Source of the DNA: Pomphorhynchus laevis
Lineage: Eukaryota > Acanthocephala > Palaeacanthocephala > Echinorhynchida > Pomphorhynchidae
Assembly (NCBI GenBank): GCA_012934845.2
Contig: WNNJ02000982.1
Coordinates: 62,001 to 126,000 of the forward strand
Length of the DNA: 64,000 bases
Direction of reading: 5' to 3'
Positions 54,601 through 58,570 of the stretch are shown one piece after another (the first letter of the stretch is position 1; each line of letters opens with the position of its first letter). Position numbers and translations under genes: made by a program. The notes below the pieces were generated by a model, which ran no database searches, was not told where the DNA came from, and worked only from the letters and a program-made list of their open reading frames with translations.

Positions 54601-57538
54601 ATAGTACTCCTGTATGAGATTCCCTAGTTCTATTTGATGACTTCAATGATTATGCTGGTAGCGACAGTAGCACCTGGAATGGAGTGTTGGAGAGGAACGG
54701 ACTATCCGATCTAAATGCGAGTAGTGTTGAATTATTGCAATTTTGTTCTCGTAACAATTTGTGCATAACCAACACAATGCTTGAACATAAGGAGATCCAT
54801 AGATGCACATTGCATCATGATTCTCTCAGACAAAGATCAGTGATCGATTTTGTAATCATTTCATCTGATCTGCAACGTTACGTTCTGGACACTTGTTTGA
54901 AAAAGGGGGCTGAGATTTCAACCGATCACTATTTTGTAGTTAGTAAACTTCGATGGTATGATCGGATACTAGACATGCATGGTGAACTCAAACGTTGTGT
55001 GAGGGCGTGCTGAGAGCGCCTAGCAGATGTTTCAGTCAATTAACGTTTTTCTGGATTCATCGGAAAGGATTTCTCTCGGTTGCCAGAAGAAGTGAAGAAC
55101 ATTGATTAGGAATAAGATATGTTCAGATACTCGCTTTTCAAAGCAACTGTGAAAAGTTGTGGCTGAAGGCCTTAGATGTTTGTCGCGGAGGGAATACTTG
55201 AACTGCTTAGTGGACACTAAAAGTTAGAAATTTTGTCCAAGAGAAGAAGCTAGATTATAATACAAGTTTGTCAGATAAATCAGTGAAAGCTGTAGACAAG
55301 TAACGAAGGGCAAAAAGAGCTTCAGCTCGAGCAGTTACCGAAGCGAAGGCAGCTTGGGAGAAGTTTGAAGAACACTTAGAACTTGATTATAGGTCAGCTT
55401 CGAAGACGTTCGGGAGGACGATCAAGAACCTTCGTGTTGGAAAGCAGAAAACTCCTCAAACTGTCTATGGCAAGAGAGGGTATACGCTTACTAACATTGA
55501 AGAAATTCTTGGTTGTTGAAAAAAGCTGTTTAGGAGTCTCCTTAATCCGGTGGATATGCTTTCTCTTGGAGAAATAACGCATTTAGAGCCAACAGAAGAA
55601 CCAATTAGAACCAATTTAGAACCTTGGAAGTTGTCATTGCTGTTGTTAAAAAAAAACTTCGTAATGGCAAGTCTTCTGGAGTAGACGAAATTGGACCTGA
55701 TGCTTTAAAGGCTCTTGACGTTGTTGTCATGAAGTGGCTAACACGGATCTTCAATGTTGAATTGATGTCGAGCAAGGTTCATAGTGAGTGGCGAACTTGG
55801 AAGGTGGTACCGATCTTTAAAAAGGTGACACAAGAGTGTGTTTGAATTATCGGGGCATCACCCTTCTGAGTCAAATTGGTAAGCTATTTCATAAAATTCT
55901 TGGTTCGGGACACGAGTTCTAGTTGACGGGCAGATGAAGAGGAACAGTGCAGCTTTCGTCCAGGTCGTGGAACTACGGATCAGCTCTTTACTCTCCCAAA
56001 TATCATCGAACGGTATTGGGAGTTCGCTCAAACGGTCTACATGTGCTTTGTAGATTTGGAGAAGGCTTTCGACCGAGTTCAGCGAGAGAGGTTGTGGGAG
56101 GTACTAAGGGAGTATGGTGTATCACACAATCTTCGGGTAGCTGTGGCTTCTCTGTATGAACAAAGTATGAGTTGTGTTCGTGTTCTAGGTACGAAATCTT
56201 AATCATTTCCAGAAGGCGTTGGGTTTCGTCAGGGTTGTCATTTGTCTCCACATTTGTTCCTTGTTTACATAGACAAAATTACGAAACAGGTAGCTCTGAC
56301 GGATATCGGTCTTCAGTTCGGTTTAATCAGGATACCATCTCTGCTTTTTGCAAATGATAGTGTCTTGTTGGATTCTTGTCCTAATGACTTACAATGCCTA
56401 CTAGATCAATTTACGATGGAATGCAAAGAGGCAGGGATGTTGGTTAATACCTCGAAGACTGTCTCTATGTGCTTGTCTTAGATTTAGGTGTCAATATCAA
56501 TCCGGTTTGGGGGGAAATTTCTTCCTGATTGGGATGATTTGAAGTATCTTTGGGTATTGTTCTCGAGGAACGGCAATAGCATCAACGAGATTGAGAAGCG
56601 GATTTGTGCAGCTAACGCAGCCATGCGTTCTTTGTACAGGTCTGTCGCGGTAAAGCGGGAGTTGAGTTTTCGAGCGAAGCTTTGGGTTTACCACGCAATC
56701 TACGTTCATATCTTAACCTATGGTCATGAGCTTGGGTTATGACCGAAAGGAATAATCTTGGATACAGGCAACCGAAATGAGGTTCCGTCGCGGTGGCCGG
56801 TCTTAGCCATAGAGATAAGCTTAGAAATTCGGTCATCCATGATGAACTCGGAGTAAAGTCGCTGCTGCTCCACATCGAAGAAAGTCAGTTGATGTGGCTA
56901 GGACACGTCCTGACGGTGTCTAGGGATCGCCTTCCTCGGAGGGTTTTCCAGACCTGACTCTCTAGAAAGATACCTCGAGGTAGACCTCCATGCCGGTGTA
57001 GAGATCAAATCTCGAAACTGACCGAAGATAGACTTGGGCTATCTGAAAGCGAACACTGATTTGTCGCACAGGATCGCGATGTCTAGAGTAGTTTGGTTAG
57101 AGCACTGAATCCACGTCCCGACACCTGGACCAGTGGTTGACAGGAAAAATATGGTGTAATATTATTTTTTCTTGTCAAGAAATTGTTGTTGTACTTTGTA
57201 CCCATCCATTTTCCATATTGTGCATAATTCACTGATGCGAAGCAATATGGAGATATGGAAACATCTGCTAAAATGATGATATAATGAATTAATTCTGCTG
57301 TCTCTCTTTTTCTTGTTCTTTTCATTGAAACAAAATATATTTGATGTCGATCGGAAATTAAATGACATTTGTTTTCAATAATATGTTAATGTTTTATATG
57401 TAGATTAAATAAATCTTGGAACTGAATAAAAAGTTAAAAAAGTGCCATTTAAATTTTAAACAAAAATACCTGAAAGCGACGAATAGATAATACATTAGTA
57501 AGACGATTTCGAAGTAAAGGAGTAATCTTTAAAATCAT
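9513..57538 (-). CDS. ACO2: mitochondrial aconitate hydratase (aconitase), complete, 18 coding exons
   Basis: Converts citrate to isocitrate via cis-aconitate in the mitochondrial matrix (TCA cycle), using a [4Fe-4S] cluster. Eighteen exons with GT-AG introns join in one frame: 2346 nt, 781 residues plus TAA; human ACO2 is 780. Residues 1-23 form a leader with five Arg/Lys and no acidic residue. Key sites: QDATAQM 92-98, HCDH 118-121, GTDSH 183-187, the cluster cysteines Cys379 (GSCTN), Cys442 and Cys445 (NACGPC), NRNFAGR 467-473, TTDHIS 587-592, GEGSSREH 660-667. No stop, frame break or missing catalytic residue was seen. Introns run from 95 bp to 12.6 kb; intron phases in order are 0,0,0,0,0,1,1,0,1,0,2,1,0,2,0,1,0. 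A TAG directly before the ATG could be the acceptor of a 5' UTR intron. Exon coordinates are listed separately. Confidence 0.97.
10375..11032. mobile_element. Penelope-like foldback insertion with 15-bp target-site duplication
   Basis: ATAAAATATATAGTA occurs at 10375-10389 and 11018-11032 and bounds a 628-bp insert. The insert is a near-palindrome: two copies of the same element end, joined by their truncated sides near 10680-10700 and facing outward. Each copy encodes a C-terminus including [20 protein letters not shown] and HLITNGKF before a stop. The pattern R.IKEAI...D resembles the end of PLE GIY-YIG endonucleases (inference). Outside the coding part each arm carries CCT(G/A)AT(G/A)ATGA followed by a weak hairpin and GAAA. 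It lies in ACO2 intron 17. Confidence 0.7.
11805..13010 (-). mobile_element. PLE-A 3' fragment split by an RTE LINE
   Basis: The 3' terminus (minus strand ending ...GTAGACTCAGTTAGCTGATC) is at about 11805-11925. The rest of the unit resumes at about 12640 with the ATTGAATAATAAATAACAG stretch and continues to about 13010. Between the halves sits an RTE-type LINE fragment on the other strand, so this PLE copy is older than that insertion. Confidence 0.6.
11926..12620 (+). mobile_element. RTE (Rex3-like) LINE, 5'-truncated 3' end
   Basis: Broken frames read [31 protein letters not shown] and further thumb sequence, as in the larger copy at 53.5-57.2 kb. The 3' end GTCAAGAAATTGTTGTTGTT is shared with that copy; short TTG repeats at the end are usual for RTE elements. 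Several stops and frame breaks. Confidence 0.7.
13589..13710 (-). CDS. ACO2: ACO2 exon 17
   Basis: Residues 690-730. [20 protein letters not shown], matching human [20 protein letters not shown]. Acceptor TTTTTAG, donor GTATTT. Confidence 0.95.
14771..15121. repeat. 16-bp tandem repeat in two arrays within a larger duplication
   Basis: Unit CATATTAAAATTTATA repeats about 6 times at 14821-14912 and about 7 times at 15011-15121. Each array is preceded by nearly the same 50-bp leader (ACCTCTTTTTTATATT(A/G)AAA then TGCACGTTCAAT), so leader plus array was duplicated. In ACO2 intron 16. The remainder of that intron is AT-rich with nothing recognised. Confidence 0.85.
15468..15600 (-). CDS. ACO2: ACO2 exon 16, GEGSSREH active-site loop
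   Basis: Residues 646-689 plus one base. [20 protein letters not shown] with the catalytic Ser/Arg loop, then [19 protein letters not shown]. Acceptor GTTTAG, donor GTAATA. Confidence 0.96.
16279..16373 (-). other. candidate cryptic or poison exon in ACO2 intron 15
   Basis: A 95-bp open stretch (31 codons plus 2 bases) with acceptor TTTATTTAG and donor GTATAT. Exons 15 and 16 join perfectly without it, and aconitases have no insertion here. If included, it shifts the frame and the reading meets TAA within eight codons of exon 16. It could be chance. Confidence 0.25.
16534..17020 (-). mobile_element. PLE-A 3' fragment
   Basis: Starts on the plus strand with AGATACCTGAGTCTACGTA, then shows the ATTGACTAATAACAGACAAT, CCTCGACCCAGTATAGCAGG and TATTATTTACTATCCATCC blocks shared by the other copies. 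5'-truncated and non-coding. In ACO2 intron 15. Confidence 0.65.
17517..17610 (-). CDS. ACO2: ACO2 exon 15
   Basis: Residues 614-645. [20 protein letters not shown], then [11 protein letters not shown]. Acceptor TTGCTAG, donor GTAAAT. Confidence 0.94.
17871..18534. repeat. 171-bp near-perfect inverted repeat, 322-bp spacer
   Basis: Arms 17871-18041 and 18364-18534 are complementary with about one mismatch (GATCC versus GATTC). Such identity implies recent formation compared with the decayed ORF it belongs to. Confidence 0.88.
17871..19015 (+). mobile_element. RTE (Rex3-like) LINE 5' region with an inverted duplicate
   Basis: The forward part (18364-19015) encodes an APE endonuclease remnant: [60 protein letters not shown]. 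Its first 171 bp also exist in reverse at 17871-18041, and the 322-bp spacer carries reverse-oriented 5' UTR sequence of the same family (GATATCC-like CCTTTGATGATCCAACATC). Ends abruptly before the RT. In ACO2 intron 14. Confidence 0.75.
19020..19471. other. intronic stretch without recognised element
   Basis: A 79-codon minus-strand open frame (19070-19309) lies here. It has no ATG-context, domain or splice support, and I do not call it a gene. Confidence 0.3.
19472..19569 (-). CDS. ACO2: ACO2 exon 14
   Basis: Residues 582-613 plus two bases. [20 protein letters not shown] and [12 protein letters not shown]. Acceptor TTTTAG, donor GTTTGT. Confidence 0.95.
19929..20134 (-). CDS. ACO2: ACO2 exon 13
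   Basis: Residues 513-581. [14 protein letters not shown] and [20 protein letters not shown]. This is the linker into the swivel domain. The preceding intron is only 95 bp. Acceptor ACATAG, donor GTGAGA. Confidence 0.94.
20230..20414 (-). CDS. ACO2: ACO2 exon 12
   Basis: Residues 451-512 plus one base. [45 protein letters not shown]. Acceptor TAAACAG, donor GTAATA. A decayed duplicate of its 3' half lies 1 kb upstream at 21449-21551. Confidence 0.96.
20756..21076 (-). mobile_element. LINE C-terminal remnant
   Basis: Frame with [39 protein letters not shown]. The R..F...AP..WN.LP.(D/E)(V/I)R signature is the usual end of CR1/L2/jockey-type ORF2. More GC-rich than its surroundings. In ACO2 intron 11. 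Confidence 0.6.
21095..21325. repeat. degenerate tandem array of about 20 bp
   Basis: Successive imperfect units such as CTTTGACATAACATCTTATC, CTTTGCATAACACTTTATTG, TTTTACCCAATACTCGTCAC and ATTTGCACAATACTTTGTCA. About eleven units, strongly diverged, starting where the LINE remnant ends. Confidence 0.6.
21449..21551 (-). pseudogene. decayed duplicate of the 3' half of ACO2 exon 12
   Basis: Minus strand reads [20 protein letters not shown] then FDTRCDS, against exon 12 [27 protein letters not shown]. Nucleotide similarity extends through the exon end (TTTATCATCG block). The 34 codons are free of stops, but the acceptor and the first half ([12 protein letters not shown]) are missing. A host-gene relic, not a transposon. 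Confidence 0.8.
22365..22438 (-). CDS. ACO2: ACO2 exon 11, cluster cysteines 2 and 3
   Basis: Residues 427-450 plus two bases. [15 protein letters not shown] carries Cys442 and Cys445. The preceding intron is only 129 bp. Acceptor TATTTAG, donor GTGCAT. Confidence 0.95.
22568..22725 (-). CDS. ACO2: ACO2 exon 10, first cluster cysteine
   Basis: Residues 374-426. [13 protein letters not shown] carries Cys379; [18 protein letters not shown] follows. Acceptor TTTTTTAG, donor GTATGT. Confidence 0.96.
23553..23658 (-). CDS. ACO2: ACO2 exon 9
   Basis: Residues 339-373 plus one base. [20 protein letters not shown] and DWPLKITN. Acceptor TTATAG, donor GTACGT. Confidence 0.94.
24420..25020 (-). mobile_element. 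CR1/L2-like LINE 3' fragment
   Basis: Upstream frame [54 protein letters not shown] matches the thumb pattern FH.L...R.IRR...TC..L..A.V.S.LDYC..LL.GLP. The downstream frame ends [35 protein letters not shown] (CR1/L2-type tail). Frame breaks between. In ACO2 intron 8. Confidence 0.72.
25050..25478 (+). mobile_element. SINE-like retroposon with 16-bp target-site duplication
   Basis: TGTATATA(T/C)TTGTGAT stands at 25050-25065 and 25463-25478 around a 397-bp insert that is clearly GC-richer than the intron. The plus-strand 3' end is GCGGCTAAAGAAGAAAAAAA, an A-rich tail, so it was reverse transcribed from an RNA in this orientation. No reading frame was recognised. It could be a SINE or a short 5'-truncated LINE. 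In ACO2 intron 8. Confidence 0.75.
25618..25712 (-). CDS. ACO2: ACO2 exon 8
   Basis: Residues 307-338. [20 protein letters not shown], matching the human LVPDPGCHYDQLIEINLSE. Acceptor TTTTAAG, donor GTACGA. Confidence 0.92.
26600..28700 (-). mobile_element. PLE-A, long copy with reverse transcriptase
   Basis: Penelope-type RT. The 5' frame (28633 to 27875) has [40 protein letters not shown] and [12 protein letters not shown]. The 3' frame (27824 to 27408) has [20 protein letters not shown] and [11 protein letters not shown] with the catalytic YIDD. The thumb continues across a foldback insertion to [12 protein letters not shown] near 27000, then a non-coding 3' unit ends at about 26600 (AACTGA...CTGATC). 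I see no GIY-YIG endonuclease domain. One frame break besides the foldback is evident. In ACO2 intron 7, sense to the gene. Confidence 0.8.
27125..27425. mobile_element. foldback insertion inside PLE-A, 12-bp target-site duplication
   Basis: ACATATTATAGC at 27125-27136 and 27414-27425 flanks a 277-bp insert that interrupts the PLE-A thumb sequence; the second PLE-A copy at 33.1 kb shows the uninterrupted site. The insert is mostly an inverted repeat (27137 to about 27376). Each arm carries CTGAT(GAT)GATAGC AGGA GCTATC GAAA (27195-27219 minus, 27290-27317 plus). Confidence 0.8.
28766..28960 (-). mobile_element. PLE-A fragment, 5' flank of the long copy
   Basis: Carries the CTAATG..CTATTTC, CTGATGAAATTTGATTATTT and TTTATTATCTATAAAAATGT blocks of the PLE-A 3' unit, directly beyond the 5' end of the long copy and in the same orientation. 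Could be a remnant of a tandem (pseudo-LTR) arrangement or an independent insertion. The G-run at 28776-28783 is the homopolymer part of the same hairpin. Confidence 0.6.
29706..29810 (-). CDS. ACO2: ACO2 exon 7
   Basis: Residues 272-306 plus one base. [20 protein letters not shown], matching human [20 protein letters not shown]. Acceptor GTTTAG, donor GTAACT. Confidence 0.95.
30320..31030 (-). mobile_element. two PLE-A 3' fragments in tandem
   Basis: A first unit (about 30320-30600) begins with CAGATCAGCTAACTGA and stops partway. A second (about 30600-31030) repeats the ATTATATAAGATTTTATA, AATAAATAACAGACGAT, CTTCGACCCAGCATAACAGC and TTATTATCCATCCATAAAA blocks and runs to the coding end (TTGTTGATTTATA). 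In ACO2 intron 6. Confidence 0.65.
31183..34400 (-). mobile_element. PLE-A, second long copy, split by an RTE LINE
   Basis: The 3' unit and coding tail ([20 protein letters not shown]) lie at 31183-31690; the rest resumes at about 33010. The RT frames match the copy at 27-28.7 kb: [36 protein letters not shown], then upstream [20 protein letters not shown]. It carries several breaks and is more decayed than the first copy, and the YIDD stretch is lost. It reaches about 130 bp further at the 5' end. In ACO2 intron 6, sense to the gene. Confidence 0.78.
31690..33005 (+). mobile_element. RTE (Rex3-like) LINE, 5'-truncated, nested in PLE-A
   Basis: Frames show [31 protein letters not shown] palm sequence, [34 protein letters not shown] and [15 protein letters not shown], matching Rex3-type ORF2 (LLFADDVVLLA, FKYLGVLF, LRWFGHL.RM). 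The catalytic YADD/FADD equivalent is altered to FTGN, and several stops and frame breaks are present. Ends near TTTATGTTATGTTATTTTAT, shared with the copy at 43.7 kb. Confidence 0.78.
34546..34680 (-). mobile_element. PLE-A 3'-terminal fragment
   Basis: Begins GTCAGATCAGCTAACTAAGT and CTACGTATTTTATA; only about 130 bp of the unit is present. It lies just outside the 5' end of the second long PLE-A copy, in the same orientation. The rest of intron 6 up to exon 6 (34680-35518) shows nothing recognised. Confidence 0.55.
35519..35669 (-). CDS. ACO2: ACO2 exon 6
   Basis: Residues 222-271 plus one base. [20 protein letters not shown] and [20 protein letters not shown]. Acceptor TTTTAG, donor GTAATA. 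Confidence 0.95.
36418..36445 (-). other. solitary CTGAAGAT-hairpin-GAAA motif
   Basis: Minus strand: CTGAAGAT, GCTAGT, AGTT, ACTAGC, GAAA. Nearly the same as the motif in the foldback at 53 kb; probably the end of a heavily truncated PLE. In ACO2 intron 5, which otherwise holds nothing recognised (36235-36275 contains a short TA run). Confidence 0.5.
36787..36945 (-). CDS. ACO2: ACO2 exon 5
   Basis: Residues 169-221. [13 protein letters not shown] with the active-site Asp-Ser-His, then [12 protein letters not shown]. Acceptor TGTAG, donor GTAACA. Confidence 0.96.
36946..38889. other. ACO2 intron 4, no recognised element
   Basis: An 81-codon plus-strand frame (38128-38373) has mixed composition but no family resemblance or splice context that I can support. 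Intron 3 (38983-39924) likewise shows only AT-rich DNA. Confidence 0.4.
38890..38982 (-). CDS. ACO2: ACO2 exon 4
   Basis: Residues 138-168. [20 protein letters not shown] and KPGSGIIHQ. Acceptor TTTTCAG, donor GTAATT. Confidence 0.95.
39925..40122 (-). CDS. ACO2: ACO2 exon 3
   Basis: Residues 72-137. [20 protein letters not shown] and [15 protein letters not shown]: substrate-site motifs QDATAQM and HCDH. Acceptor TTATAG, donor GTGAGT. Confidence 0.96.
41060..42167 (-). mobile_element. Penelope-like element with RT core and GIY-YIG remnant (PLE-B)
   Basis: Minus-strand frames in order: [18 protein letters not shown] (catalytic YVDD), [20 protein letters not shown], then [46 protein letters not shown] and [20 protein letters not shown]. 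The CxxC followed by YI.ET and a later H...N is the PLE zinc-ribbon plus GIY-YIG endonuclease. 5'-truncated within the RT; several stops and frame breaks. In ACO2 intron 2, sense to the gene. Clearly a different family from PLE-A. Confidence 0.78.
42773..42799. repeat. (TA)n microsatellite
   Basis: About 13 perfect AT units. Regions 40123-41060 and 42167-42980 around PLE-B show nothing else recognised. Confidence 0.9.
42985..43750 (+). mobile_element. RTE (Rex3-like) LINE 3' fragment
   Basis: Very decayed: [26 protein letters not shown], then thumb pieces, parallel in order to 32290-33005, and the same 3' end (GAACAATCTTTGTTTATTAA, TTATGTTATAT). Many breaks. In ACO2 intron 2. Confidence 0.68.
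44410..46840 (-). CDS. LINE copy A ORF2: APE endonuclease and reverse transcriptase
   Basis: The endonuclease start reads [20 protein letters not shown] and [16 protein letters not shown] in a broken upstream part. A 687-codon open frame (46473-44410) then runs [101 protein letters not shown] and [11 protein letters not shown] (catalytic YADD), and a thumb. The RT part is intact to the natural end. Confidence 0.85.
47178..48113 (-). CDS. LINE copy A ORF1: Gag-like protein with three CCHC knuckles
   Basis: First ATG at 48111-48113 (an upstream open extension to 48266 has no ATG); 311 residues to the stop. The middle part ([25 protein letters not shown]) is an RNA-binding-like domain. The C-terminal knuckles are [28 protein letters not shown] and [15 protein letters not shown], the usual triplet of jockey/I/R1 Gags. 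A Lys/Arg-rich continuation (about 47181-46903, [20 protein letters not shown]) is open in another frame and overlaps by four bases, so ORF1 has one frame break near its end. ORF1 protein binds element RNA. Confidence 0.78.
   Translation of the reverse strand: MSKFSMSERSKNSMKTNFPANAINEVSGDLGSLEYIPEGELPPVPKLSNLVIIRLLVPLERQNMFNVFIRGFAHRFKKRILFNAIKYYESEIKISFCTPDLAMSYVDYFKKEHSEQGIIASKPILATIKINNMPTYISEEDISALETDYKISNVRFIKGIKGFPIPVAFCNAPVDVALKLSISTCNPFMGYNLRFSIIETDSLTYPHCNNCHQWGHWSTGCSLPHKCGVCGTTAIHPEKCESKPFCANCGGEHPAWSKKCKIFKAYQKRHRGVTAKPTSFVEAVSSNKNDDRMPDTEILKLIEMQHEKLKN
48285..51990 (+). mobile_element. jockey/I-like LINE copy B, same family as copy A, opposite strand
   Basis: ORF1 pieces 48376-49392: [30 protein letters not shown] and knuckle CGVCGLTSC, with several stops. 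ORF2 pieces 49540-51950: [20 protein letters not shown], then 587 open codons (49737-51500) with [54 protein letters not shown] and [11 protein letters not shown]. After that the frame is broken. ORF2 is close to copy A, ORF1 much less so. 5' ends of A and B meet near 48280. In ACO2 intron 2, antisense to the gene. Confidence 0.82.
52130..52375 (+). mobile_element. third copy of the jockey/I-like LINE: ORF1 N-terminus only
   Basis: From ATG 52176: [35 protein letters not shown]. It parallels [14 protein letters not shown]...[16 protein letters not shown] in copy A. It carries the 5' end and breaks off after 64 codons, the reverse of the usual 5' truncation. It begins about 140 bp after copy B ends, in the same direction. 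Confidence 0.6.
52701..52844 (-). CDS. ACO2: ACO2 exon 2
   Basis: Residues 24-71. [20 protein letters not shown] and [14 protein letters not shown] match the human YDLLEKNINIVRKRL and PLTLSEKIVYGHLD region. Acceptor TTTAG, donor GTAAGT. Confidence 0.93.
52975..53130. mobile_element. 156-bp foldback hairpin carrying two CTGAAGAT-hairpin-GAAA motifs
   Basis: Arms of about 75 bp start GAGCTGGATCAAAGG and end with its complement. Motifs at 53012-53039 (minus) and 53063-53093 (plus) read CTGAAGAT, GCTAAC, 4-7-nt loop, GTTAGC, GAAATATT. Probably a pair of PLE ends, as at 10.4 and 27.1 kb, but with no coding sequence left. In ACO2 intron 1. Confidence 0.7.
53210..53290. repeat. TTAA-rich simple repeat
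   Basis: Runs of AATTAATTAATTAATTAATT and related words just after the foldback; strand-symmetric and non-coding. Confidence 0.7.
53670..53941 (+). repeat. two 136-bp 5' UTR monomers of the RTE LINE
   Basis: Monomers 53670-53805 and 53806-53941 start GACTC(C/T)AAC and share CTGTTTC(T/C)TTACAGT and TTGGATCATCAAAGGATAT. The same words appear reversed at 18240-18340 in the other RTE 5' copy, which ties the monomers to this family. Such tandem monomers often carry the promoter. Confidence 0.8.
53961..54090 (+). mobile_element. PLE-A 3'-terminal fragment in the RTE 5' region
   Basis: Ends AAAATACGTAGACTCAGTTA GCTTATTT, plus orientation, about 120 bp, placed between the RTE monomers and its endonuclease. 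An insertion into the older LINE. Confidence 0.55.
57470..57538 (-). CDS. ACO2: ACO2 exon 1: start codon and targeting peptide
   Basis: ATG at 57536-57538, residues 1-23, donor GTATTT. Basic residues at 4, 10, 12, 20 and 21, hydroxylated and hydrophobic residues between, no acids: a typical matrix-targeting leader. The ATG is the only reasonable start, since the acceptor of exon 2 has no upstream in-frame ATG that is conserved. Confidence 0.88.
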
Positions 57539-58570
57539 CTAGAGCAAAAAACAACTATGATAAAATATAAATAGTATATATTCTAATTATATTTTAAATA
57601 ATCCATAACATAATGCAATATAAACAAATATACTAGAAAATTAGCCGATTTAAAAATATTATAAAATGAAAGATTATTATAAACATTTCAGATTTAAAAT
57701 ACAAACTTGAGATTATATTTATCCGACTGACGAAGGCTACTGGGTGGTTAGGAGCGTATCGGAGTGATACATTAGACTGATGGAGCTGATGATCGAAGTC
57801 CAGTTATTTAGCAGAGACATTCAAAACGAGACATTTTAAATGGAAGCTTAACGACAAAGCAAATACATACAAAAATGACTAGAGTATAACCTTCATCCAA
57901 ATGAGTATCCTCATGTACTAATGCCGCGCGCCGAAATCGTAATATTCCGACTTTGTTCGATATTTATCAAGCCCAAAGATCCATCCTTAAACATAATACA
58001 AGGGAACACAAATCCATCAGACTAATTACGATGATGTGTCAGACAGTACGTATCATTCTAGATTCAGTAGAACTGTCAATTTAAGAAGTACAACCGAGAT
58101 ATCCTGCTTAAATAGAATTTATCAAGAAGTAATCCAATGGAGACCAAACCTTATTAATTCCAGTCTTCTTCTTATTCTTCAGCCTTTGTCCCGCTTTGAG
58201 GCAGGGTCGGCTATAAATTCCACAGTTAAATTCCTTATTAATTAATCTATAAATTCCTTATTAATTCCACAGTGTAATATGTGTATTTTATTTGTAAGCA
58301 TAATCGCGTCATTATTAAGAGATTATCACTGTCAGGAATGTAATGTAAATGAGCTATTGAATGAAGCGAGCCCTTTCAAAACAAATTATTTTCTAAAAGT
58401 GTAAAATGCAGAGTAAAAGATTGGATGGAGAACAAAGTATGTTAAAAATATGATTAGTAGAAGTGTTGTTTGTGCGACTTCTAGCTTAGAAGAAAGATAA
58501 TATGATGGACCGCTGTTTGAATAAAAAATAAACATATTAATGTCATTGAAGTTCAAATTATTTATGATAA
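57539..58570. other. ACO2 5' flank
   Basis: Should contain the ACO2 5' UTR and promoter, but I see no decisive TATA box, initiator or CpG-rich island. A 69-codon plus-strand frame (58036-58245) has no recognised family. About 1 kb separates the ACO2 ATG from the CR1-like LINE. Confidence 0.4.

Larger units (their letters stand above)
53480..57195 (+). mobile_element. RTE (Rex3-like) LINE, nearly full length, decayed
   Basis: 5' UTR with two 136-bp monomers, then an APE endonuclease ([75 protein letters not shown]). The RT follows ([78 protein letters not shown]) and the thumb ([20 protein letters not shown]). The pattern [18 protein letters not shown] and LLFADD.VLL..S..DLQ is that of Rex3 in the RTE clade. 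Catalytic FADD reads FAND. Many stops and frame breaks. The 3' end is TTGTCAAGAAATTGTTGTTG. In ACO2 intron 1, antisense to the gene. Confidence 0.82.
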
